From Polynucleobacter sp. (lineage in GTDB: Bacteria > Pseudomonadota > Gammaproteobacteria > Burkholderiales > Burkholderiaceae), in the NCBI RefSeq assembly GCF_018500155.2, contig NZ_JAHBAK020000033.1, positions 1 through 43,427 of the forward strand: 43,427 nt of DNA, read 5' to 3'. Both the position numbers and the translations under genes were made by a program. The notes beneath the pieces were generated by a model. The model did no database searches, was not told the origin of the DNA, and was given only the letters and a program-made list of their open reading frames with translations. This document shows, piece by piece, positions 10,179 through 20,432 of the stretch. How positions within the stretch are numbered: position 1 is the first letter of the stretch; every line of letters starts with the position of its first letter.

Positions 10179-10880
10179 CTAAACACCAAGATACTCATTT
10201 AACAAAGCCGCCTTTTGGGCAAGCTCGCTTTGTTGCACCACCTCAACAACATTTCCATGCTCCACAACATAATGACGGTCTGCTAATGGCGCAGCAAAAC
10301 GGAAATTTTGTTCTACCAACACAATCGTGAAGCCTTTTTTACGCAAACTGGTAACCACTTCACCCAGTTTTTGCACAATGACTGGTGCAAGGCCTTCAGT
10401 AATTTCATCTAACAATAGCAACCTTGCGCCCGTTCTTAAAATTCGCGCCATTGCCAGCATTTGTTGCTCGCCACCAGAAAGCCTTGTTCCCGGACTATTT
10501 CGTCTCTCATAAAGATTGGGGAACATTTCATAAATCTCATCTAAGCCCATACCACCAGGTGCTATCTCGGGTAAAAGCAATAAATTCTCTTCCGTACTTA
10601 AGCTTGCAAAAATACCGCGCTCTTCTGGACAAAATCCCACACCCAGGCGAGCAATTTTGTAAGTTGGCAAAGAAATAGTTTCGGAACCATAAATTTCTAC
10701 CGAACCTGTTCTTTTACTAGTAAGGCCCAAAATAGTTTTCAGTATGGTGCTACGACCTGCGCCGTTTCTGCCAAGTAGGGTAACAACCTCGCCATCACGC
10801 ACCGAGAAATTCACGCCGTGCAAAATGTGTGACTCACCATACCAAGACTCTAAATTTTTTACCTCGAGTGCCATGGTCAT
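10179..10880 (-). CDS. livF: ABC transporter ATP-binding protein (LivF family) with an Arg in Walker A
   Basis: This is one of two nucleotide-binding subunits powering the importer. The 233-residue protein has the P-loop GRNGAGRST at 37-45, the signature LSGGEQQ at 134-140 and Walker B LLLLDEITEGLAP at 154-166. The normally invariant Walker A lysine is arginine (R43, codon CGT in the plus-strand complement at about 10752-10754). All other motifs are intact. I recall Arg in this position in some proteobacterial LivF-like proteins, so this may be a lineage trait rather than loss of function. It overlaps livG by 4 bp (ATGA). Confidence 0.92.
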   Translation of the reverse strand: MTMALEVKNLESWYGESHILHGVNFSVRDGEVVTLLGRNGAGRSTILKTILGLTSKRTGSVEIYGSETISLPTYKIARLGVGFCPEERGIFASLSTEENLLLLPEIAPGGMGLDEIYEMFPNLYERRNSPGTRLSGGEQQMLAMARILRTGARLLLLDEITEGLAPVIVQKLGEVVTSLRKKGFTIVLVEQNFRFAAPLADRHYVVEHGNVVEVVQQSELAQKAALLNEYLGV

Positions 10881-11680
10881 AGCGCTTCTCCTCCATGGCT
10901 ACCCATGTAGGCCTCGACCACCAAGGGGTTGGTCGAAACTTCGTGATAAGAGCCTTCGGCCAAAACAGACCCGCGCTGCAAAACAGTAATGCGATCTGCA
11001 ATAGAAGAAACCACCTTCATGTTGTGCTCAACCATTAAGATCGTTCTACCGCGTGCCACTCGATCAATCAATTCTGTGACACGCTCCACGTCCTCGTGAC
11101 CCATGCCCTGAGTGGGCTCATCCAAAAGCATAAGCTCTGGCTCCATTGCTAGAGTAGTAGCAATTTCCAGCGCCCTTTTGCGCCCATAGGCCAAATTTAA
11201 TGTTTCCTCATGGGCAAAGCTCTCTAGGCCCACCTCATGTAACAGCTCTATGGCGCGATCATTTAAAACATTCAAAGATTCGCCAGACTTCCAAAAATGA
11301 AATTCCGTCCCCAATCCTCGCTGCAGCGCAACACGAACATTCTCTAAAACCGTCAAATGCGGGAAAACTGCAGAAATCTGAAAAGAGCGTATTACCCCGC
11401 GGCGTGCAATTTGAGCAGGCGCCTCATTGGTGATATCAAAACCATTAAACAAAATTTGGCCACTTGTAGGCTCTAAAAATTTTGTCAACAAGTTAAAACA
11501 GGTTGTTTTGCCAGCGCCATTTGGGCCAATCAAGGCATGGATGGTGCCCCTGGTGACATCAAGGTTAACGTCTGTTACCGCCGAAAAACCTTTAAAAGAT
11601 TTTCCCAGTCCGATTGTTTTTAAGATTGTTTCTTGCAAGCTTCTACCCTCTAGCCTAATTTGAGGCAAGGTAATGAGCAT
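10877..11680 (-). CDS. livG: ABC transporter ATP-binding protein (LivG family)
   Basis: This is the second nucleotide-binding subunit and the first gene of the five-gene importer operon. The 267-residue protein has a canonical Walker A GPNGAGKTT at 52-60 with K58, the LivG-type signature NLAYGRKRALE and the Walker B segment LMLLDEPTQGMG. With the LivF-like partner carrying Arg instead of Lys, the two ATP sites of the heterodimer may not be equivalent. About 18 residues precede the first conserved segment, so an internal start is possible, but no better initiator is obvious. Confidence 0.93.
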   Translation of the reverse strand: MLITLPQIRLEGRSLQETILKTIGLGKSFKGFSAVTDVNLDVTRGTIHALIGPNGAGKTTCFNLLTKFLEPTSGQILFNGFDITNEAPAQIARRGVIRSFQISAVFPHLTVLENVRVALQRGLGTEFHFWKSGESLNVLNDRAIELLHEVGLESFAHEETLNLAYGRKRALEIATTLAMEPELMLLDEPTQGMGHEDVERVTELIDRVARGRTILMVEHNMKVVSSIADRITVLQRGSVLAEGSYHEVSTNPLVVEAYMGSHGGEAL

Positions 11681-11737
11681 AAACCAAGATCAAATAGATA
11701 GACATAGCGATAACCCTAAATCTACCAAGATTACTGT

Positions 11738-11962
11738 TTAAGTATTTTGGGTGCTTTTAATAAAATTTTGAATGGCGATTCTTGCGGCCCCATCCAGCAC
11801 ATCCAGTGGGATTCGCTGAGACCCTTGCACAATCATGAGTGCATAAGGTTTTGCTAATGCCGAAGCTTCTGCGCACAAAGACAACTCATCACCCAAGGCG
11901 GGCGATTGATTGCGCCAATAATTAATGGCGGCCTCCAACTCTTGGATGGTGACAAACAACAT
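11738..11962 (-). CDS. Small DUF3717-like protein
   Basis: This is a 74-residue acidic, soluble protein of unknown function. The opening VTIQELEAAINYWRNQSPA, then ELSLCAEASALAKPYALMI, resembles the DUF3717 family common in Burkholderiales, recognised from memory and not searched. There is no signal peptide or membrane segment. It starts 10 bp after the SET-domain gene stop, so it is probably translated from the gyrB-SET transcript. The gap to the ABC operon is 57 bp. Confidence 0.72.
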   Translation of the reverse strand: MLFVTIQELEAAINYWRNQSPALGDELSLCAEASALAKPYALMIVQGSQRIPLDVLDGAARIAIQNFIKSTQNT

Positions 11963-11972
11963 AGATTAAAAA

Positions 11973-12467
11973 TTATTTTTCTTCGAGAGCAAGCATGGTG
12001 CCACGGCATTTCTTGGCCCCGCAGCGGCACTCATAATCTTTTTTCATTTTTTTTGTGATGCGACCCTCAATATCTAAAGAGTAGTCATAGAAAAGCTCTT
12101 CGCCCACCTTAAGATTTCGCTTGGCATAAATAAATACTCGTGGCTCCCCATCAAAGGAATCTTCGCGGGTTTCGCAACTGGGTTTACAAGAATGATTTAT
12201 CCAGCGCGCCGCATTTCCGCCGTACTTTGCATCGATCACGCGCCCATCTTCTAGGGAAAAATAAAAGGTGTGATTAGGGTCCGCGGGGTCGTGTGGGTGG
12301 CGCTTTTCTGCCAACTTCCAGCTAATACGCTCCCCTTTGTATTCAATGATTGCCCGTCCTTTTTTGATGGGTTTGGCCACAAAAACGCCCTTACCATGAA
12401 TGGGCGAAGATTTGACAACAATAGAAGATCGATCCACCTTTGGTGGTTTTAATTTTTTAGAGGCCAT
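11973..12467 (-). CDS. SET-domain protein (putative lysine methyltransferase)
   Basis: This is a 164-residue SET-domain protein; the fold transfers a methyl group from SAM to protein lysines, mostly known from eukaryotic histones. The SET N-segment is HGKGVFVAKPIKKG (about 24-37), the SAM/knot motif NHSCKP is at 91-96, and the second knot motif GEELFYDY is at 122-129. A post-SET cysteine cluster CRCGAKKC at 147-154 would bind zinc with C94. The N-terminus is basic. It starts 1 bp after the gyrB stop, so it is coupled to gyrase. The bacterial substrate is unknown. Confidence 0.88.
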   Translation of the reverse strand: MASKKLKPPKVDRSSIVVKSSPIHGKGVFVAKPIKKGRAIIEYKGERISWKLAEKRHPHDPADPNHTFYFSLEDGRVIDAKYGGNAARWINHSCKPSCETREDSFDGEPRVFIYAKRNLKVGEELFYDYSLDIEGRITKKMKKDYECRCGAKKCRGTMLALEEK

Positions 12468-12468
12468 A

Positions 12469-14973
<2,505 letters not shown>

Positions 14974-14978
14974 CTAAA

Positions 14979-16094
14979 TTAAATGCGCATTGGCATTACT
15001 ACATATTTAAAGCTTTCAGATCCCGGTAGTGTGATGACAGCACTACTGTTGGCATCACCTAAACTGATTTGCACCTTCTCACTCTTCAGATTGGCCAATA
15101 CATCTAGCAAATAACTCACATTGAAACCAATCTCTACTGCATCACCCGCATATTCAGTTTCAATCTCCTCTTGAGCCTCTTCCTGTTCGGCATTGGTTGA
15201 TTGGACAGTAATTCGATTAGGAGACAGAGAGAAGCGCACACCTTTAAATTTATCGGTAGTCAAAATTGCAGCGCGCTGAAGTGCTGCCTGCAACACATCG
15301 CGACCAACCGTTAAGCTGTTTTTGTGTCCCTTAGGAATTACTCGCTGAAAGTCTGGAAACTTACCTTCTACCAGTTTTGAAATTAATTCGATATCACCAA
15401 AAGAGAATTTCACCTGGTTTGAACTAACGCTAATCTCCAAAGACTCATCCGAATCTTCTAGTAGATGTTGACACTCCAAAATAGTCTTACGCGGAATAAT
15501 AATTTCCTGTCTTTGACCAGAGCCTGATGGGGCTTGAGTAAGTTCGACTTGAGAGTAGGCCAAGCGATGTCCGTCTGTAGCAACTGCAACAACCTCTTTA
15601 CCCTCAACCACCAACAACATGCCATTAAGGTAATAGCGGATATCTTGTTGCGCCATTGAAAAATGCACTTGGCTAATGAGTTGACGAAAGCTTTTCTGCG
15701 ACATCTTCCACGCTGCAGTTACCTCACCTACACTTTGCATTACCGGGAACTCTGTCGCAGAAAGTGTTTGCAAAGAAAAACGGCTCTTTCCACTTTGGAC
15801 AACCATCCGATTGTCTTTCAGATTAAGAGATACAGGTCCCTCTGGAAGCGCCCTCAAAATATCTAATAATTTTCTTGCTGCCACTGTTGTTGTGACATCC
15901 TCACTACCAACACCAAAGTTTGCGTTGGTAGTGATTTGAATTTCTATATCCGTTGAAACAAAAGAGACTTTTTCACCACTCTTTTTAAATAAAAGATTGG
16001 CTAAGATTGGTAACGTGTGTCTACGCTCAACAATTCCACTAACCACTTGAAGTGGCTTTAGTAGGTTATCGCGCGAAGTGTTTACTAATTGCAT
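14979..16094 (-). CDS. dnaN: DNA polymerase III beta subunit (sliding clamp)
   Basis: DnaN is the ring-shaped processivity clamp that holds DNA polymerase III and many repair proteins on DNA. The 371-residue protein is of normal family length, has three repeated clamp domains, starts MQLVNTSRDNLLKPLQ and ends with the typical VMPMRI tail that forms part of the partner-binding pocket. It is downstream of dnaA across a 264-bp gap rich in DnaA boxes and upstream of gyrB (11 bp). Confidence 0.98.
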   Translation of the reverse strand: MQLVNTSRDNLLKPLQVVSGIVERRHTLPILANLLFKKSGEKVSFVSTDIEIQITTNANFGVGSEDVTTTVAARKLLDILRALPEGPVSLNLKDNRMVVQSGKSRFSLQTLSATEFPVMQSVGEVTAAWKMSQKSFRQLISQVHFSMAQQDIRYYLNGMLLVVEGKEVVAVATDGHRLAYSQVELTQAPSGSGQRQEIIIPRKTILECQHLLEDSDESLEISVSSNQVKFSFGDIELISKLVEGKFPDFQRVIPKGHKNSLTVGRDVLQAALQRAAILTTDKFKGVRFSLSPNRITVQSTNAEQEEAQEEIETEYAGDAVEIGFNVSYLLDVLANLKSEKVQISLGDANSSAVITLPGSESFKYVVMPMRI

Positions 16095-16150
16095 TGTTTT
16101 TAAATCCTTGTATATATCTTTGTAGTAATAGTAATAAAGCTTTGTTTTTC

Positions 16151-16349
16151 CGTGGATAACTTAAAAAACCTAAATAAAACAACACATTAGACGACAAAAA
16201 ACCTGTGGAAAACTTCTGTATAAGTCCTGCATAAAACTTGGATAACTTTTTACTTAAACCCTATTTTTGCATGAAGCGCACACTTTCCACAATTTATCCA
16301 CACACTATCCCCATACTTATCCCTTGGGTTATCTACAAACTTATCCACA
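16151..16349. other. dnaA-dnaN intergenic DnaA-box cluster (part of oriC)
   Basis: Within the 264-bp dnaA-dnaN gap there are two exact TTATCCACA boxes (16294-16302 and 16341-16349, plus strand). Three have one mismatch: TTATCTACA at 16329-16337, and on the minus strand the complements of 16151-16159 and 16204-16212. Several weaker boxes lie between. The cluster probably works with the rpmH-side boxes as a two-part origin. Confidence 0.8.
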
Positions 16350-16358
16350 TCCAAAAAA

Positions 16359-17786
16359 CTACGCTTTTAAAGTTTGTTCAATAACGTGAATTTCGTGGTT
16401 TAGTTGACTGTCATGCGCACGCTCATCTGCAATCTTGCGGACAGCGTGTAAGACGGTTGTGTGGTCTCTACCACCAAATAATTCACCTATTTCTGGCAGA
16501 CTCTTCTGAGTAAGCTCTTTGGCCATAAACATGGCGATTTGTCTGGGTCTGGCTATGTTGGCGGGACGCTTCTTAGAATACATATCAGCCACCTTAATAC
16601 TGTAAAAATCAGCAACTACTTTTTGAATATTCTCAACGGATATTTGGCGATTTTGAATGGTTAATAAGTCTTTTAAGGCGGTTTTTGCAACATCTATAGT
16701 CACATCACGACCATGGAATCTGACAAACGCCAAAATCTTACGTAATGCTCCTTCAAGCTCCCTAACATTTGAGCGTAAATGTTTGGCCACAAAAAAAGCC
16801 ACATCTTCGCTTATAGCGATTCCTTCCCCAGCAGCTTTTTTCATCAAAATGGCAACGCGCATTTCTAGTTCGGGTGGCTCAATGGCAACCGTTAGACCTG
16901 AGTCGAAACGAGAAATCAGGCGATCATCAATGCCTGCCATCTCTTTGGGGTATGTATCGCTAGTGATAATGACCTGAGACTTGTTGCTCAACAAAGCCTC
17001 AAAGGCATAAAAAAACTCTTCTTGGGTTCTTGATTTGCCACTAAAAAACTGAATATCGTCTATCAACAGCAGATCTAAGGAGTGGTAATAACGCTTGAAA
17101 CGGTCAAATGCCTTTTGTTGATATGCGCGGACTACATCGGAAACATACTGTTCCGCATGGATGTAGCGAATTCGCGCGTTTGGTTTTTCTTTGAGTAGGT
17201 GGTTGCCAATGGCATGAATTAGGTGGGTTTTACCTAATCCAACACCGCCATACAAAAACATGGGGTTGTAGGAGGTGCCTGGGTTGTGTGCGACCTGGAT
17301 GGATGCAGCCCTTGCAAGCTGATTTGCTTTTCCAGTGACAAATGTTTCAAAGGTTAAATTTGGATTGAGTTTTGAGTGATCTTCAATTTCAAAAGACTGC
17401 TCTTCCACAGAAATACCTGACTCTGAATCAGGGATGGCCAACATCACTCCGGACTCAGCCTCTCTATTTGTTTGGGGTGTTGTTGTGGGGCTTGAAGCTT
17501 CTTGGGCGAGTACAAAACTGACATTAATTGGTGTGCCGAAATATTGGGAAGCAATTTCTTGAAAGCGGTCGGCAAATGTTTTTTTAATCCAATCAAGCTT
17601 AAATCGATTTGGAGCACCCACTGTTAGTGAGCGATCACTCTCTTCAAAAGATAATAATCTTAGTGGTTGTATCCAGGTTTTAAATTGTTGGGGAGACAGT
17701 TCCCGGGAAAAAACGCCCAAGGCGTTATCCCAAAAATCCAGATGGCTGGTTGAATTCAAGGCGGGGGGATTTTGTAAGTTGCTCAT
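16359..17786 (-). CDS. dnaA: Chromosomal replication initiator DnaA
   Basis: DnaA is an AAA+ protein that binds DnaA boxes, melts oriC and recruits DnaB. In the 475-residue protein domain I is at about 15-95, a low-complexity linker at about 96-140, and the AAA+ domain begins [20 protein letters not shown]. Walker [10 protein letters not shown] is at 180-188 and Walker [10 protein letters not shown] follows. The C-terminal box-binding domain IV holds the signature [14 protein letters not shown]. DnaA boxes on both sides, one overlapping a predicted promoter, point to autoregulation. Confidence 0.98.
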   Translation of the reverse strand: MSNLQNPPALNSTSHLDFWDNALGVFSRELSPQQFKTWIQPLRLLSFEESDRSLTVGAPNRFKLDWIKKTFADRFQEIASQYFGTPINVSFVLAQEASSPTTTPQTNREAESGVMLAIPDSESGISVEEQSFEIEDHSKLNPNLTFETFVTGKANQLARAASIQVAHNPGTSYNPMFLYGGVGLGKTHLIHAIGNHLLKEKPNARIRYIHAEQYVSDVVRAYQQKAFDRFKRYYHSLDLLLIDDIQFFSGKSRTQEEFFYAFEALLSNKSQVIITSDTYPKEMAGIDDRLISRFDSGLTVAIEPPELEMRVAILMKKAAGEGIAISEDVAFFVAKHLRSNVRELEGALRKILAFVRFHGRDVTIDVAKTALKDLLTIQNRQISVENIQKVVADFYSIKVADMYSKKRPANIARPRQIAMFMAKELTQKSLPEIGELFGGRDHTTVLHAVRKIADERAHDSQLNHEIHVIEQTLKA

Positions 17787-17801
17787 ATTTTTGGAGGATC
17801 T

Positions 17802-17831
17802 ATTTTAGCTATTTGAGAAAGTTATCCACAA
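17802..17831 (-). promoter_or_regulatory. Candidate dnaA promoter overlapped by a DnaA box
   Basis: On the minus strand TAAAAT (17802-17807) can serve as -10, with TTGTGG (17826-17831) 18 bp upstream as a weak -35. An exact DnaA box (17822-17830) covers the -35, the layout expected for repression of dnaA by its own product. The promoter itself is weak and predicted only from sequence. Confidence 0.45.
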
Positions 17832-17935
17832 GGCAAAAAAAGGTGGAAAAACTGTGGATAAGTTGTGTATAAGCAAAAAAAAGATATATAAATCAGTAAT
17901 TTGCTAAAAATAAACCAAAAAATAGAGAAAAACAC
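17822..17935. other. rpmH-dnaA intergenic DnaA boxes with an adjacent A/T-rich tract (candidate oriC unwinding region)
   Basis: An exact TTATCCACA is on the plus strand at 17822-17830 and an exact box on the minus strand at 17853-17861. A one-mismatch box on the minus strand is at 17864-17872. They are followed by a very A/T-rich stretch (about 17873-17935) suited to unwinding. Genes diverge here: everything to the left is minus and rpmH onward is plus, as expected at a replication origin. Confidence 0.75.
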
Positions 17936-17956
17936 CTACATATTTAGTGAGATCGA

Positions 17957-17985
17957 TTGACCTTTTGCTCTGCAACAAGGAAAAT
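17957..17985 (+). promoter_or_regulatory. Candidate rpmH promoter
   Basis: TTGACC (17957-17962; 5/6 match to the -35 consensus), a 17-bp spacer and GAAAAT (17980-17985; 4/6) precede rpmH by about 25 bp. It is a plausible start for the rpmH-rnpA-yidD-yidC-mnmE transcript. Confidence 0.5.
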
Positions 17986-18008
17986 AATGGGTTTTCCTAG
18001 GATCGATC

Positions 18009-18143
18009 ATGAAAAGAACTTATCAACCATCAGTAACACGCCGCAAGCGCACACACGGCTTTCGCATTCGCATGAAAACCAAAAGTGGCCGCGCAGTTCT
18101 AAACGCTCGTCGCGCCAAAGGTCGTAAACGTTTGGCGGTTTAA
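18009..18143 (+). CDS. rpmH: 50S ribosomal protein L34
   Basis: This 44-residue, extremely basic ribosomal protein of the large subunit starts [19 protein letters not shown] and ends [10 protein letters not shown], the standard bacterial L34. It is the first plus-strand gene after the origin. rnpA follows 8 bp later, the near-universal rpmH-rnpA pair. Confidence 0.99.
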
Positions 18144-18151
18144 TTTAGCAG

Positions 18152-18469
18152 TTGAATAGCGCAAGGATATCCGAGCTCCTTAAAACTCGCCCCAAAACAA
18201 ACCAGTCTTGGGGTTTGTATGTCATGGGCGCTTCCACAAAAACCAAGCCTGATCTCGGAATTGCTGTTGCAAAAAAATTGGTGAGACGCGCCGTAGACCG
18301 CAATCGACTTAAGAGAATGATTCGGGAGCTAGTGCGGTCTGCTCAAGCAACATCATTAAAAGATGATGTAGTCGTAAAGCTTAAAAAGCCAATTGGAAGG
18401 CAGACGAGAGGAAGGCTTAGAAGGCAAGAACAAGATTTTCTTCGTGCTCAAATTACGGAGCTAATTTAA
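18152..18469 (+). CDS. rnpA: Ribonuclease P protein component
   Basis: RnpA is the protein cofactor of RNase P, which trims tRNA 5' ends. The 105-residue basic protein has the family motif RRAVDRNRLKRMIRE (about 46-60), containing the RNR box. The start is TTG at 18152, because an in-frame TAG lies 1 codon upstream of the preceding CAG and no ATG precedes the conserved region. The stop is directly abutted by the GTG start of yidD. Confidence 0.96.
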   Translation: MNSARISELLKTRPKTNQSWGLYVMGASTKTKPDLGIAVAKKLVRRAVDRNRLKRMIRELVRSAQATSLKDDVVVKLKKPIGRQTRGRLRRQEQDFLRAQITELI

Positions 18470-18703
18470 GTGCAAGCACTAAACAAGGCGGCGCTGATGT
18501 TGGTAAAGATCTATCAACATACGTTGAGTCCGTATATGGGTATGCACTGCAAGTACGTTCCAAGTTGTTCGCAATATGCTTGCGATTGTTTTCATCATTA
18601 TGGTTTTTTAAAAAGTGTGCGTTTGGTTGTTTGGCGGATTTTGCGGTGTAACCCTTGGTCACACGGCGGTTATGATCCTGCGGTAAAACAGACACCACAA
18701 TAA
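18470..18703 (+). CDS. yidD: Membrane protein insertion efficiency factor YidD
   Basis: YidD is a small inner-membrane-associated protein that assists YidC-dependent insertion. The 77 residues show the family core KIYQHTLSPYMGMHCKYVPS then CSQYACDCFHHYGF and NPWSHGGYDPA. The start is GTG at 18470, immediately after the rnpA stop, with GGAG at 18457-18460 as ribosome site. A downstream ATG (codon 10) is an alternative. Confidence 0.96.
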   Translation: MQALNKAALMLVKIYQHTLSPYMGMHCKYVPSCSQYACDCFHHYGFLKSVRLVVWRILRCNPWSHGGYDPAVKQTPQ

Positions 18704-18718
18704 ATTAAGTGAATACAA

Positions 18719-20395
18719 ATGGACTTTAAAAAAACAATTCTTTGGGCTGTGTTTTCGCTATCGGGCCTTATGCTTTACAACAACTGGCAGGTTCAGCAAG
18801 GCAAGCCTTCCATGTTTGGTGGCGCCCCTACAAGCACCCAGATAGACGCGGATAAAACAAGTCCCGCCGGGAAGGCTGATGTGCCGCCTTCAGTTTCAAG
18901 CAATAACGCGGTCGTTGCGGCTAACCCTGTGGTCCCATCAGGAGCAATTGAGTCCGCAGAAAAATTTGTTTTGCAAAACGATGTTCTCGTTTTAGAAATT
19001 AGCGCAAATGGCGCAAATGTGATTGATGCAAAACTATTGAAGTCTTTAACTGCTGAGAAAAAGCCCATTGAGCTTTTTCAATATACGGCAACACATAAAT
19101 ATTTTGCTCGGTCTGGCTTGATTGCATTAAACAATAGCGACCTACCCAATCACACCAGCACTTTTAAGTTGGTTCAGTCCGGAAAAGATGGTTCGGGCAG
19201 GCCTTTTTTGGTTCTTGCGAGCGAGCGTAATGGCGTTAAGTTGGAGAAGACCTTTGTTTTAAATCCAGGCAGTTACGTAGTGGATGTTGGTCATCGCGTT
19301 ACACAGTCGGCTGCAAGTCAAAATCCAATAGTGCTATATACAGAAATTGTTCGTGATGGTATGCAGGAGCAAAAAATCGGCCCATTTGATGGCGCCTTTT
19401 CTGCCAGCACCTTTACTGGTCCCGCTGCATATACCGACAAAGAAAAATTTAACAAGCTGGAATTTACGGCGATTGATAAAAATAAAATCACCATTCCTAC
19501 GCAAGTGCCGGCTGGCGACCCCGCCTGGATTGCAATGGTTCAACATTACTTTGCGAGCGCTTGGATTCCTGGCGATAAAGTAGCGCGCGATATTTATGCC
19601 GGCAAGATTGATAACGCCCTTTATAGAATTGGCATGCAAATCCCGTTGGGCGTTGTTGCTCCAGGCTCAACAGTTGTAGAGAAGGCGCAGCTTTTTGTTG
19701 GCCCCCAAGAAGAAAAAGTTTTAGAAACGATTGCCCCTGGATTTGAGTTGTTAAAAGATTATGGTTATCTGACCATTATTGCTAAACCGATATTTTGGTT
19801 GCTAGAGAAGATTCATGGCTTTGTGGGTAACTGGGGTTGGGCAATTATTCTTTTGACCATTCTGATCAAGCTGGTGTTTTTCCCTCTATCGGCTGCAAGC
19901 TATAAATCGATGGCACGCATGAAAGAAGTGCAGCCGCGCTTGATGGCCATGAAAGAGCAATATAAGGGTGATCCCCAAAAATTAAATCAAGCGATGATGG
20001 AGATGTATCGCAAGGAAAAAATTAATCCCCTGGGCGGCTGCCTCCCAGTGCTGATTCAGATTCCGGTGTTTATCTCTTTGTACTGGGTATTGCTGTCGTC
20101 AGTTGAGATGCGCGGCGCACCTTGGATTTTGTGGATTCATGATCTTTCGATCCCTGACCCCTATTACATCTTGCCACTTATCATGGCTGTTTCAATGTTT
20201 GTACAAACAAAGTTGAATCCTACGCCACCAGATCCAATTCAGGCGAAGGTGATGATGTACATGCCGATCGTTTTTTCAATCATGTTCTTCTTTTTCCCAG
20301 CAGGGTTGGTCTTGTACTGGGTGGTTAACAATTTGTTGTCGATTGCTCAACAATGGCAAATTAACCAAATGTTTGGAAAAAAAGAAGCCAAATAA
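18719..20395 (+). CDS. yidC: Membrane protein insertase YidC
   Basis: YidC inserts and folds inner-membrane proteins, alone or with Sec. The 558-residue protein has an N-terminal membrane anchor (about 5-22), then a linker rich in Ala/Ser/Pro/Val. A large periplasmic domain spans roughly 60-345, and the conserved C-terminal core has five membrane segments. The cytoplasmic hairpin KEVQPRLMAMKEQYKGDPQK and the motif NPLGGCLPVLIQIPVF are diagnostic. It is 15 bp downstream of yidD and 37 bp upstream of mnmE. Confidence 0.98.
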   Translation: MDFKKTILWAVFSLSGLMLYNNWQVQQGKPSMFGGAPTSTQIDADKTSPAGKADVPPSVSSNNAVVAANPVVPSGAIESAEKFVLQNDVLVLEISANGANVIDAKLLKSLTAEKKPIELFQYTATHKYFARSGLIALNNSDLPNHTSTFKLVQSGKDGSGRPFLVLASERNGVKLEKTFVLNPGSYVVDVGHRVTQSAASQNPIVLYTEIVRDGMQEQKIGPFDGAFSASTFTGPAAYTDKEKFNKLEFTAIDKNKITIPTQVPAGDPAWIAMVQHYFASAWIPGDKVARDIYAGKIDNALYRIGMQIPLGVVAPGSTVVEKAQLFVGPQEEKVLETIAPGFELLKDYGYLTIIAKPIFWLLEKIHGFVGNWGWAIILLTILIKLVFFPLSAASYKSMARMKEVQPRLMAMKEQYKGDPQKLNQAMMEMYRKEKINPLGGCLPVLIQIPVFISLYWVLLSSVEMRGAPWILWIHDLSIPDPYYILPLIMAVSMFVQTKLNPTPPDPIQAKVMMYMPIVFSIMFFFFPAGLVLYWVVNNLLSIAQQWQINQMFGKKEAK

Positions 20396-20432
20396 ATTAT
20401 TGATGGCATTCAGACATTAAAGGCGCACAGCA

